Assembly: GCA_037974965.1 (NCBI GenBank)
Contig: JBBPFI010000002.1
Span: 2,294,001-2,358,000 of the forward strand
Direction of reading: 5' to 3'
From: Dacryopinax spathularia
Lineage: Eukaryota > Basidiomycota > Dacrymycetes > Dacrymycetales > Dacrymycetaceae
DNA length: 64,000 nt
In this document: piece by piece, positions 9,268 to 19,874 of the stretch
Numbering within the stretch: the first letter of the stretch is position 1
How the letters are laid out: each line of letters begins with the position of its first letter
Translations under genes and position numbers: made by a program
The notes under the pieces: model-generated
Told to the model about the DNA's origin: nothing
What the model saw: the letters and a program-made list of their open reading frames with translations, nothing else
Database searches by the model: none

Positions 9268-11962
9268 TCAATCCATCCCGAACGCGCTCCCAACCCACCT
9301 CTTCACAGCAGTAACAACCTTATGATGATGACTCTTATAAGGACACGGCTTCTTCCCTCCAGAAGAAACAGCAGGCTGGGCAACATCTTCGACCCTCTGC
9401 GCCCCAGCTTGCGCTATCGGACCGGGTCGGGTCCACCCACCGTGAGCCGTGGATGTGGACGTGGGAGTCGGGAGAGCTTCGATGTCTTGGATACCGGTCC
9501 CGGAGGGTGCGGGTGTAGCGGGGATTGGGCTGCAGGTCTCGTGGTCTGCGTAGCAGCCTGACCGACTTGGGGAGGTGGTCGATGCAGACGCGGACGTTTG
9601 CGTGCTGAAGAAGATTTTGGAGAGCTGAGACTCCTCTGATAAGGCTGTGTCTATTGATGTGGCCGACGTGAATGAGGACGATGTTGGGGTGGTGGTGGGG
9701 GCTGTTGAAGTGGTAGTGCCGTTCGCCGTCCACGCCGAAGCGGTGCCGCTACTAGTAGTCGTATTGGGCGCCAAACGGTGGAATGCCGACCAGAAAGCAC
9801 CAACAGGATCCGTAACGCTGCTCGGAGCGGACGTCGAGGTCTCCGTAGCGTTAGCGGTCCAGGACGGGTGAACAAACGTACGACTGGTGCCTGTGGAGGT
9901 CACTTGGGAGGGTTGGGTCGCGTTTGTGGAGTGGGAAGGTAGGATGAGGGTCGGGATGGTGCTCGAAGCATTCATTTGACCAGAAAAGGAGGTGCCGTTG
10001 ATGGATGCGGCAGTTGGCGTCCCGAGCGAGCTGGGCGAGCTGGTGGGAGTGATAAGGCTCGTCGCTACGAAGGTCGTAGCCGAGGTTGTCAGACCGCCTA
10101 TAGTCGAGTTGACGGTAATAGAGCTAAATGTGGAGTTGGCGGCAGACGAGCTCGTGAGGGGCTCGAACCCGCCTCCCATCGCAGGCGCAGACTCGTTACT
10201 CGGCAGAGTCGAAGTCGGAGGAGCGGGCAACGAGGAAGAACTGGGCGAGGAGGACGCGCTGTTGGTCGATGGGCTGGCCATACTTGAGATCGAGCTGGAG
10301 CTCATCGTAGGGAGAGTGTTCGTGCCCCTCGAAGACATCCCGCCGGCTGTCGGAGTAAGGCCCATCCCCGTCGGTCGCCTTGTCGGGCTCGTCACGGTCG
10401 TCGCCAGTCCTGTAGTCGTCCCCGTCAGCACGGCTCCGGAAGGCAACGACGTCCAAGACGACGTATACGTCCCCGTCCACGACCACGTCCCAGTGGTCGC
10501 CGTCATCCAGCAACTCGTATCCCCTCCCGTCGGCTCCGGCTCCTCATCCTCCTCTTCGTCCAGATCGTCATCCACATCCTCGTCATCATCGATCCCATAC
10601 TCCAGATCCTTCACGAACCTCTCGCTCTCTATACAGATCGCGAACTGCGCCGGGCCGAAAACACCGCTCTGGACGCTGAGGCTCTCGATCTCTACCGTAC
10701 TCGGGTCCATCACGATCGCCGCAGGCTCAACCGCAAGTCCGTGACACGCTTCTGTCAAGCTGGCGCTGAAGTTCGTGCCGGGAGCAACGACGTTGCCGTG
10801 CGCGGTCCAGTTCGCCACGCCGGAGAGGAGGATCCCGTACCCCATGTAGGGGCCGGCAAGTGTGTTGTTCATAACCGTCGCGCCGAAATTCCTCGTCTTG
10901 AGGTCGTCCCCCCACACCGCAGGCCCGCAGCCGATGCCCACTTTGATCATATCCCCCCTCGCTTCAACAAGGTTGTTCATCACCATCACGCCCGTATAGT
11001 TCTTGCTCGGTGTACTGTCAACCAGGTTGATCCCGCCAAGGAGGGTCTGGTTCAGCGCGAGGACGTGGTTGGATTCGATCGTGGACCCAAAGGCGCCGAA
11101 GATTACGATTCCGCCGTCGGAGGCGTCGGTGATGGTGTTGTTTGCGACGAGCGAGTAGGGGCAGGCCATACTGAGTCCATCGGCCCACTTGCCGGATGTG
11201 GCATCAGAGGAGATCGTACCAGGTATACCATCTGCGAATGCTACGTATGCCATCGTCAGTCCAGTCACCACAGCCTGCGAAGAGAAACATACATCGCCCT
11301 GTTCCATTAAGCGCAGCCTGAGGAAAGTCCGTCTCCGCGCTCTCCCCACACGGCCCAATATCATTATTCACGACCGTCGCATTCCGGCAGCTCATCCCAG
11401 CGCCCTCAATAACATGCATACAGCTAAACCCGCGCGGGTCAAAGCTCCTCACATACTCGATCCTCTGGCCATTCGTATTCCCGCCCATCTCGATCAGACC
11501 CGCCCCCCCCCTAGGAGGCCGACCAAGCTGAGCGCGATTGCCGTTGACTTGGATGTGGGAGAGTGTGGCGCCGGAACATTGGTCGCAGGAGCCTTGGATG
11601 GCGGTGGTGAAGTTTGCGCGGATGGTTAGGAGGGCGCGACTGGAGTTTGTTGGTGCTCCTAGGGTGGTGAGGATTTGATTAGGGGCGGTGAAGTTTACTG
11701 GGGCGTAGAGATCGAACGTGGAGCCAGGACAGAGGATCGCCGCGTCGCCAGCTTTGACAAGGAGGGACTGGATGGAGGTCGAGTTGCCAGAAGGGAGACA
11801 GGCCCCGAGCGTTGTATTGATCATGCCACGAGACAAAGGAGTGGACGACCGTGATAGTCTCTGACCAGGAGAGCTCCGTGCAGCGTAGAGTGAATGAGGT
11901 GCAGCGAGAACGCCGAGAGTCGAGAGTACAAGAAGAGCAGCAATGCAAAAGAATGTATGCAT
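9268..11962 (-). CDS. Secreted parallel beta-helix protein with mucin-like Ser/Thr tail
   Basis: Predicted extracellular protein; activity unknown. The start at 11962 gives a clear signal peptide (MHTFFCIAALLVLSTLGVLAA). A single intron near 11295-11238 joins the N-terminal exon to the long second exon. Residues of roughly 45-480 have repeated short-strand segments with Asn ladders and runs such as NNTITDASDGGIVIFG, NHVLALNQTLLGGINLV and MNNTLAGPYMGYGILL, typical of right-handed parallel beta-helix (PbH1/pectate-lyase-like) folds. Many N-glycosylation sequons are present. An acidic linker (YGIDDDEDVDDDLDEEEDEE) leads into a Ser/Thr/Pro tail of roughly 350 residues that is probably O-glycosylated. 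The C-terminus (KRWVGSAFGMD) is not hydrophobic, so a GPI anchor is unlikely. Fungal relatives are polysaccharide lyases or hydrolases or of unknown function; I cannot assign catalytic residues. Confidence 0.8.
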
Positions 11963-12541
11963 GATCAGCCTCTAATAGCAGAGAATCCTGCAAGATCGTT
12001 ATAGTGTATGATGGTGATTGTTGAGTGCCTGCCAAGAGATATGAGGTGGGTAGACGGTCCAGCCGCAGATGATATCGAGGCGTGAACAAGGAGAACGAGC
12101 AAGACAAGAGAGAGAGAAGAGATGCACGACCCCTCCCCTGTCAGGCCCGTCGCCTCAGTTCATGGCTTGACTCGGAACCACCTGTAAGGCCATCCTATCC
12201 GTCATATGCACACTGAGTAGCAAGAACAAAAGATACCATTGAGCCAGACTGGCCGTTGAGCGGGCTTAGAGTACCGGCCATGAGCGTCACTAGAAAAGGA
12301 AGGGAGAACAACGGTTGACTTTCAGTCGGTGCCGTTATGCCGTAACTCTGCGGAGGCATTTTGTGCTTTCTCATTCGGAGCCGAAGATATTCCAGCATGC
12401 TTCGGTGCCAGTGGACGACGTGACGCAAGCGCCCGTGATTTCGAGAAAGCGCCAGCCTCGGACGGATTGCTCATCCCTTGCTTTGCTCATATGGACTGCC
12501 CTGTAATGACTCCCTCATAGCTCTCTCTAATCTCAACAATA
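11963..12541. promoter_or_regulatory. Divergent promoter region of the beta-helix gene and the NUDCD1-like gene
   Basis: This 579-base stretch lies between divergently transcribed genes and should hold both promoters. Open frames here (for example 12329-12520) are short and look like chance. No repeat or RNA gene is visible. Confidence 0.5.
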
Positions 12542-14532
12542 ATGGCTGACTTAGGCTCCCACGGAGGGTTCACACCCGACCGTAACCTCCTCAACCCAAA
12601 ATTCGACACGTACCTCCTTCACGCCCTCGACCAGAACGCGCTCGTATCGAGTCATCCCCTTCCCGTGCCCATCGCAGCACCCGCTGTTCCGAACTCGGTT
12701 TACTTGCCATTTCATGATGTCGAGTATCGGATACGGCATAATCACCTTGTATCCGCGTTGGGTGGGAGGCTGGTGTATATCTCTGCTTCGTTCGATGTTG
12801 TGGTGATACACCTGGATCCGGTACGCACGCCCATCCCTGGTTCTCTTGACTGGCGCTGATCTTAGCTCAGGCAAGTGGCATACCCACATTCTCGAAGATT
12901 ATCACCCTCCCGCCACCAGTCGCACTCCCACCGCCATTATATGCAGAGTACCCCGCCGTTCGAACGATAGGCGGCAACGTGCTCGCCGTGTCAGACGGAG
13001 CAGGCCAGATCCACGTCGTCGAAGCGCAAGATCCTCACGGGCCAGAATCCGGCATCCTTCTGGCTACATACCGACTCTCCACAGGGGAGGAAGACGACAT
13101 CGTCCCCTTCCGACTACATCATGTCCGACTACACGAAGACTCCGTACACTGCATCATCTCCGTCTCCACGCGCATCACCACTCCCGCGCCCTCCTCCTCT
13201 CATCAAAAAACGCACGAAAAGACGTCCTACCGTCTCATGTCCGTCTCTTTCAAGCTCTTTAAACACCCACACCCCGGTGTCCAACTCCTCACCGTTGACT
13301 GGGCTTTGACGGGGGACAGCCTCCCCCTCCTCTTCCTACACGACCCCGACGCTCAACGGTACATCGTCGCTTCTGCCACCCCCTTCGGTGTGCTCCCCTC
13401 CCATGCCGACCTCCAAGACCCTCAACCAGACGAGATCGCCCCCATCCCCCGGCCGAACGAGAACCTCAACGCCGTCACCCCCATCCGGGACGCCAAGCCA
13501 CCCCCCTACTCCTGGACGCAGACATACGACTCCGTCACCGTTGTCTTCCCCCTACCGGCCACAACGCCCAAATCGAGCATCCGCGTTCTTTTCGCCGAGA
13601 AGAACCTGACTTTGCTCGTCTCGGACAGGGACAAGACGTCGCCCATCCCTTTGCCGGTATACGTGAGGAAGCCGTTCTGGGACAGCATACATGCCGATAC
13701 GAGCTACTGGACGTGGGATGCGGAGGGCGACAAGCCCGGCTCTGCCTTCGGACTGCTCTCGCTGCACCTGGATAAGATGCACGAAGACGTCCGCTGGACA
13801 CATGTCTTTGCCACTACCGGCACAGCCGACGCGGGGGAAGAAGATGTCGAGGTGCCCGAAACGGTCGACCCTTCAGAACTGGCGAACATCCGCGAGCAGC
13901 TGGAGAAATGGACTAGCGAGCTGGCGAGCGACCCCACCGGCGCGGGAGGGCTGGGGAGAGGAGTGCCGAGTTTGCTAGATGGGGAGATGGACGAAGAGGT
14001 CGACGAGCAGGTCGGGAGTCGGGTTGTGTTCACCTATGTTTCCGAGGCGGGCGAAGCTATCTGCCCCGCGCCTCTCTCGCCCGTCGACTTGCTCTCCGTC
14101 CCCTTTCCTAATACGGTTCCGAGCGCAGTCACAAAGTACACGCTCGACGGCCTCTTTTTCACCGCCCCCTCCTCTCCCTCGCCCGACACCCCCTCCTACA
14201 CATGGCACCACACCTCGACCTACCCGGCCCTCGCCTTCGTCCTCGCCTCCAAGCGAGACGTCAAATTCACGTACCACCACGGCCCCTCGCTCGTATTCGC
14301 CTTCGAAGGCGGCACAGGCAAAGGGCTAAGTATAGGCGGGAACGTGTATATGTACCGGGGCGCAGAGGGGAGGAGACATGCGGCTCAGGCGGTGCTGAGG
14401 GTCAGTGGGGGGGAGGAGGGGCCATTGATGGGTGTGCAGTTGCTTGAGGGGCAGGTGGGGGGGAGAGGGGTGTTGGTGTGTTTGTGCGAGAGGGGGGTGG
14501 TGGTGGTGAGGGATGTGCTTGGTTGGCCGTGA
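12542..14532 (+). CDS. NudC domain-containing protein 1-like (CS domain)
   Basis: Likely orthologue of animal NUDCD1 (CML66), a CS-domain co-chaperone. Exons 12542-12820 and 12871-14532 join in phase 0 into 647 codons; the acceptor at 12870 (not the AG a few bases before it) keeps the frame open and yields DPASGIPTFSKII. The N-terminal half (GNVLAVSDGAGQIHVVEAQD) resembles beta-propeller strands, as in NUDCD1. The CS domain lies around nt 13500-13810: PPYSWTQTYDSVTVVFPLP, RVLFAEKNLTLLV, then the SYWTWD and MHEDVRWTHVF strands that mark NudC/p23 folds. The C-terminal half again looks propeller-like (KYTLDGLFF, YPALAFVLASKRD). In animals this family member associates with COPI and assists client folding through Hsp90; that role here is by homology only. 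Confidence 0.8.
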
Positions 14533-15328
14533 GGTTGATTATTGGCTTTAGGGGGGAGGTTGTAGGATATAGGTCTAGCTGAGGAGAAATAAGAATACGT
14601 TGTACCATCTCGTGTATACCATCTCCTGTTCTCCTGTTCTCCTGTTCGCCTCTTGCCAGCCATCCTGAAAGCTCGTCCTCGTCCGTATGGTCGCTGGTCC
14701 GCATGGGAAACCGATCCCACCTATGAGCTCCTCATTCTACGGGGCAGCTTGACAATCAGCTCTGTATATGCCCCTGAACGTCGGACGTTGGGTCACCTGC
14801 CCGCCCTAAGTATCCCCGAAGTAGCAAGAAGCACACAAAGCATAAGTAAGAAGCGCAGAAGAACCCACAGAAGAAGCCCGAAGTGAAGAAGCCCCAAGCC
14901 CGCTCAAAACGCGGCCAGAAGCCCCCTCTCCATAACGGGTAGGAAAGAAGACAGCAGAAGAAAGGCCCAGACTCGTACACTCGTACTCAATGGGTGGAGG
15001 TGGTCGTGTGTCCTGTTCCCGCACATGACAGGTGACAGCTTGTTTGATGCATGGTCTGAATGGGGGATTGGGATTTGGCCTAGTGCTGCGTAGTCGATGC
15101 ATTTTGAGGTGTTCTGGGGTGGTATGAGGTTGTTGGGAGATGAATGGGTTTTGGGTATTGTTCACTTTTGGTCCTAGGCGAGCGCATATACTTATACTCA
15201 AGTCGGGCGGGAACCTCATGAGGCAAGAGCAACTACGAGATGCTCGCTGGCCAGGCACACCCTCGCCCGTCCCTCAGGCTGGTCCCTCTTGAAACCCCTC
15301 CCTCTCGAAAAGACCTAGAACAGACAAC
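14533..15328. other. Intergenic region after the NUDCD1-like gene
   Basis: Non-coding as far as I can see. It contains three tandem copies of an 8-base unit CTCCTGTT at about 14625-14648 and a purine-rich stretch near 14820-14900. Open frames on the minus strand here are low-complexity shadows. Confidence 0.4.
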
Positions 15329-15868
15329 ATGTTCTTCCCCATCAAAACGGATCATCCCACCCTCCGATACCCTGAGCTCCCTGAGCTCTCTGAATGGGGC
15401 ACACGACCTCTAATCCCCCCCATCCCCGCTTGGGCGATACCATTCCCAAGGTACCGGTTTGACGAGTCAGCAAATCCTCTTTACCTGTGGTCCAAGATCC
15501 GGAAAGCGCTGCTGATCCCCGTAGGGCGGTGAGTGACCTAGCTACCCTTAGTCCTGCCCGAGGGAGTGGGGAATTGCGTGCTTGTGAGCTGCTCAGGGCG
15601 TACTAAGTAGGAAGTTTGCAAGTTTGCGGTTCACGTTTTCTTTGGTAAACACGAAAATCTCAGGTCCGCGGCCCAGAAAAGTTTTACGGCGAATGAGAAC
15701 TGCATAGCTCACGGCAAAATCCAGAAGGAGAGGGTAGACAAGCCAAGCAAGTGCAAAAAGGCGGGTTTGCGAAAGCCGATCACAGCTGGTAGGGGCATGT
15801 TGTTATGCATTCAGTTGGAGGCTTGGGGCTTGGACTGGAGAGTATATTCAAGTAGGGTCGATGTCTGA
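15329..15868 (+). CDS. Possible small two-exon gene, unknown
   Basis: The ATG at 15329 opens a Pro/Trp/Tyr-rich peptide (MFFPIKTDHPTLRYPELPEL). It would stop at VGR after 67 residues, but that stop lies inside a perfect GTGAGT donor. Using 15528 as donor and an AG at 15663 as acceptor, the second exon (15664-15868) stays open for 68 more codons, giving 134 residues with an exact frame match. The second half is Lys-rich with a few cysteines and resembles no family I know. Support is only the splice-site match and the open frame. It may be a short lineage-specific gene or a chance open frame in a promoter region. Confidence 0.3.
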
Positions 15869-16916
15869 GGTGAGATAGGGTATTGTGGAGTGCGCAGTGA
15901 GCGCCCCATAGTTCACTCAGTCGAGGAAACTCGATGGACAAGTTATTGTTGTGGACGAGTGGTAATAATGAGCAGTCCCTGCAGTCTACTAGCTCGTTCA
16001 GGAGGCATCCACATTCCCTACCACACCGACCAGTACAAACAAACCAAACCAAACCAAGTCAAGCGCACCTTCACGTTCACGCTCCCCAATTCCCATCCCG
16101 ATCAAAAACGTGCCTCACATCATCATAGGGACCGCCCGCGAAGAGCTGTCAGAAGAAGAGCGGGATCAAAAAGTAGGCAATCTCCGTATCTGCGATCCAA
16201 GCGGACGGGGGCGGCGGCTTGGCGGGCGGCGACAGGAGCGAGGCTTCGCGAAAAGTCGGTCATCATTCTGAGGCCTTCTTTTCAGCCAGACTCTGAAAGG
16301 GACCGAGCGTTTTTGCGTCGCTGCTCCACTCGGGCTTGGGAGAGGAGAGGCCGGACCGGCAAGCTGACATTGCGTATTTACCTGGGCAGGGCGTATCCTT
16401 TCCCTCGGTATCGGTGTAGGGATTACCTTATCTGCCCGGGTCTCTCTCCTACCGTATCCTTCCTCGCCCTTCTTCCGCCTTCACTCATTGTCACTTATCG
16501 CCCATCACCCATCAGCATATCAATATCAATATCATCAGCCCCTTCCGATCACCTCCATAAAACGGGCACACGACCACAAATTATTACGCACTCCCTCGTT
16601 GCTGCCCAATCAGGGTTATACGACGCAAGAAGTCGGGCAAAAAGGATATTGCGCCTTCCTCCCTTCCCTTCCGCTTCCCTTTCCTTCTTCGTGTTGCTCC
16701 AGCCAGAGAATCGGTCGGCTGCCAGTGCTTCGGTTTTCAGCGTCACACGACACATCCAATACACAGGAACAGTAGCACCCTTTGGCCGTTGGGGGCATAT
16801 AATACGCCGGTACTTGCAGAGATTATCAGTCCCTGCTTGTCCCTCTCGACTAGCCAACCCTTCCTCCCTCAACAGAACGACAAGACCAAGCGAGCGATAC
16901 ACGAACGAGGACAACG
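15869..16916. other. Upstream region of the Cys-cluster protein gene
   Basis: About 1 kb with no supported gene. A plus-strand frame stays open from 15890 to 17326 but reads as Arg/Ser/Pro low complexity and continues in the wrong frame through the next gene. A short AT-rich repeat of TATCAA lies near 16518-16536. The segment from about 16430 to the ATG at 16917 is pyrimidine-rich and probably holds the promoter and 5' untranslated region. Confidence 0.4.
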
Positions 16917-18416
16917 ATGCTAGCCGCTTTGACGAGACCGTTTCATTTCTCTTCCTCAACGACATCGACACCCTCTTCCCCCCATCCTCCTCCCTCATCC
17001 TCTCAATCCCAGCCCACAACCCACCGCAGCCGGCTCCTCCGGACCGCCCAGTCACTCGCCCTCCTCCGCCCGTCTTTCGCCCATCTCTCCACCACCCCCG
17101 CACCCTCCCAGCCCTCCCACCCATCCACCAGCAACAACACCAAGCAAAGCACCACCCACAAACGAACAACATCAACCTCCTCAACCCTAACATTCCAATC
17201 CCTCAAATCCATCAAATCACCCCCCATCACCCCCCTCCTCTCCTCAGCGAGCACCACGCACGCCCAGGCAGAGTTCACGCGTTCGCCGGAGTTGAGCGCG
17301 AGGGCGAGCTTGAGGAGCTTGAGTAGGACGCCGAGTCGCGGGAGGGGGAGGAGGAGGGGCAGCAACGGAAAGGAGAGGGGGAAGGGGAAAAGGAGGATGC
17401 ATGGGGTGGACTGGACGAGCGATAGTGACTACGAAGACGAAGACGCTATCCCGCCCGTTCCGCCTCTGCCGGGCAATCTATCCGGAAAACCCGTCACAGC
17501 GGAGGGGGCTGCCGCTGCCGCCGCTGCCCGCAGAGCAGGAGGAGGAGGAGGAGTAGGAGGGAAATACGGCCTCGTCCCCTCCCTCGCCCATTCCAGCACT
17601 TCCAGCCTATCGGACCAAGTCCTCACGCCTATCACTGGTCCCGTACCGGGTCTGCCGGACTCGCCAGAGAGGGGGAAGAGTGTTTCGCCTTCTTCTCGGC
17701 TCGCTTCGGGCTCTACGGCTGCGCAGATCCAAGCACAAGCACAAGCGCAGGCACAGGCTGGTCCTTCGAGACCTACTCCGACTCCTACTCCCGCGCTCGT
17801 TCTACCAGCACCGGCAATCCCTCCCGACGCCCAACAGATCCCCCAACCCTCCAGCTCAAAATCTCCCATCCCAACCAACCCCACCAACCCCGCCAATCCC
17901 GGCACGTCCATCTCCCCCTCCCGACCAGCCCACCTCCTCCCCCGGCCCAACTCCCTCAACCCCGCCTGGCCCGCAATAGATCCTTACCTCGAGCAACTCG
18001 AATCCAAGTCCAAGCTCCTCCCCACTTCGAAATGCTCTGTGTGCGGGAAAAAAGGAAGGGGGTTCCCGAGCTGTCCGAGGTGTGGGGTGGAGTGGTGTAG
18101 TAGGGGGTGTAGGGTTGAGGAGGGTAGGCGGCGGGCGACGGCGACGGCGACGGCGTCAGCCGGAGCAGCCGGAGCAGCCGGGTCTGGTGCTGAGGGGACA
18201 GCTGAAGTGAGGAAGGGGAAACATGTATGCGCTCCGGGCGGGGGGAAAGGCAAGGGCAAGGAACCCGCGCTCGGTCTTGGGATCGGGGCGAGGGGGAATG
18301 CAGCTGGAGCTGGAGCTGGAGCTGGAGCTGGAGCTGGAACTGGGGTGGAGAGGGTGGAGACGGTGGAGAGGGTTAAGAGCCCGGCGTTGGAGGCTGCGCT
18401 CGTTAGTGCGCGCTGA
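16917..18416 (+). CDS. Low-complexity protein with a MYND/HIT-like Cys cluster
   Basis: Intronless frame of 500 codons. Most of it is disordered: a Ser/Thr/Pro N-terminus, a basic block (GRGRRRGSNGKERGKGKRR), an acidic patch (SDSDYEDEDAIPP), Ala/Gly runs and long Pro-rich stretches. Around residues 373-398 there is one ordered-looking element: CSVCGKKGRGFPSCPRCG followed by VEWCSRGC, that is C-x2-C, C-x2-C, WCSxxC. This spacing resembles MYND or HIT-type zinc fingers, which end in a His/Cys pair; here the only nearby candidate is a HVC at about residue 433, after an Ala/Thr-rich insertion. The C-terminus has an Ala-Gly repeat encoded by tandem hexamers. It could be a chromatin or RNP adaptor binding partners through the zinc finger. 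Function is not known. Confidence 0.65.
   Translation: MLAALTRPFHFSSSTTSTPSSPHPPPSSSQSQPTTHRSRLLRTAQSLALLRPSFAHLSTTPAPSQPSHPSTSNNTKQSTTHKRTTSTSSTLTFQSLKSIKSPPITPLLSSASTTHAQAEFTRSPELSARASLRSLSRTPSRGRGRRRGSNGKERGKGKRRMHGVDWTSDSDYEDEDAIPPVPPLPGNLSGKPVTAEGAAAAAAARRAGGGGGVGGKYGLVPSLAHSSTSSLSDQVLTPITGPVPGLPDSPERGKSVSPSSRLASGSTAAQIQAQAQAQAQAGPSRPTPTPTPALVLPAPAIPPDAQQIPQPSSSKSPIPTNPTNPANPGTSISPSRPAHLLPRPNSLNPAWPAIDPYLEQLESKSKLLPTSKCSVCGKKGRGFPSCPRCGVEWCSRGCRVEEGRRRATATATASAGAAGAAGSGAEGTAEVRKGKHVCAPGGGKGKGKEPALGLGIGARGNAAGAGAGAGAGAGTGVERVETVERVKSPALEAALVSAR
18303..18338 (+). repeat. Hexanucleotide tandem repeat GCTGGA (about six copies)
   Basis: Near-perfect tandem hexamers inside the coding region of the Cys-cluster protein; in frame they encode alternating Ala-Gly. 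Coding microsatellites like this often vary in length between strains. Confidence 0.8.
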
Positions 18417-19793
18417 GCTGCAGTCGTCCAGCTGGGAGGGCTGGAGAACTGGAGAGCGGGATTGGAGCTGGGGAATTGGCTGAATGGGGGAGAAGGGGAT
18501 TGTGGGCTGTATGCGATGCCAGTAGGCTAGTTGCTGGTCGCCCTGAGATCCTCAGGGGTGGAGCGGGCTAGGCGAAGCGTGCGAGATGTGCAAGTCGGCT
18601 TGGGCGGCTTGGGTCGTGTGACAGACTATGCGAAGGTCGGCATCTCCCGGCATCCCCTCTTGATGCAGGCGCAAAGCAAGCGGGTAACTGGCCCTATGGC
18701 CTTTCGCGACCTACCAATTTCGACGCACTACCGATTTCGGGCCTCTTCAGATTCTCCGGCAATCTGCGTTTCGTCTCGCCGGTCAGGGCTCAGAAACTAG
18801 AGAAAAGTGGGTCGTGTGACCCTCTCGTTGTGTTCTCCTTCGATTCGAAGATCGCGATGCCGTTCATCCCTGTACGAGTCAGCGAAACTCCAAGCGGCTC
18901 GCTCGCTACTTCTCGCCACGTCGGTCCACAAGATCGGTATTATCGGCATGTTGTGCCGCCGAGACACTCCCTGGCGGAAGATGTGGGAAGCTTGGGAGAG
19001 GCGGGAAGACTCGCTAAGCTCAACTTTCGAGGAAGAACCGGGGTGTTGGGTCGACTTGGCCCCAAGTTTCAGGCTGGGCTTAGGGCGGTCGTTCTAAAAG
19101 CATGCGTGGAGCGTGCTGTCTGTTGTTGCTGTCTTGTCATCTTTTCGCTTTTGTGGTTGATGGGTTACCGCTCGCCTGGTTAAGGGGTTGCGCTCATGGT
19201 CGATATGTATCCTGCGTCTCCCCCCTCAAATAACGTCTTGTCGTCTCTCCCCTGCCTTCTGCCGTGTCACTTTACCGCTCTCGCCTCTTGCCTGCCTTTC
19301 ATGCGACGTGCTGGCGCTCTTCTTTTGGAAAGGTGTACGGTTTCCGTATATAGTAGTTAGCAGATACAGGATAGAAAGGATCGAAGATAGCAATCATGTA
19401 CATATCATGCAATACAGTTCACAGTGAGCACATTCCTCAGGCTTGGCCCTATCTACCTCCATGGTGCACATCACCGGCCCCCTCATTGACTGCATCCCAC
19501 TCTTTCTTTCTCAACAACTCGCCAAAAATGCCTCCTGCACGTGCGCCTTCTTCTCCGATGTTCCGCGCCATGCGGAACCGACGCGCCGGAACCGCCGGCC
19601 CATCGTCATCCAGGGTCCACTGGAGCCTGCCCTTCCGTTCGCCATCCTCGACCCCTCCGCCCACGCAGCCGCCATCAGGCCAATCTGATTGTTAACTTAC
19701 GTCACCTTGGGACAAGGGCTGTCCTCTCGACAGGTCTGTTCACGACTTGCACAATGGGGCTCTTGCACGCACCGGGTCTAGCGGCTTGAGAGT
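18417..19793. other. Intergenic region upstream of the Gln-rich gene
   Basis: About 1.4 kb with no gene I can support. Short plus-strand frames at 18531-18800 and 18807-19183 lack protein character. An ATG at 19528 opens a Pro/Ser/Arg-rich peptide (MPPARAPSSPMFRAMRNRR) that might be a first exon of the following gene, but I find no donor in the right phase. Confidence 0.4.
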
Positions 19794-19874
19794 GTGTACC
19801 GTCATCCTTTCTTGGGCGGTTTGGGTGAACGAATCGGATTAGGGGCGCCGGGAGAACAAAGGAACGGGACGGGG

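Noticed and set aside
10741-11310. Long plus-strand frames opposite the beta-helix gene (also 9992-10744)
   Set aside because: These are antisense shadows of a codon-biased coding exon; the minus strand has the signal peptide and fold motifs.
15890-17326. 478-codon plus-strand open frame
   Set aside because: Its composition is Arg/Ser/Pro/His low complexity with no domain, and it runs out of frame through the start of the better-supported gene at 16917.
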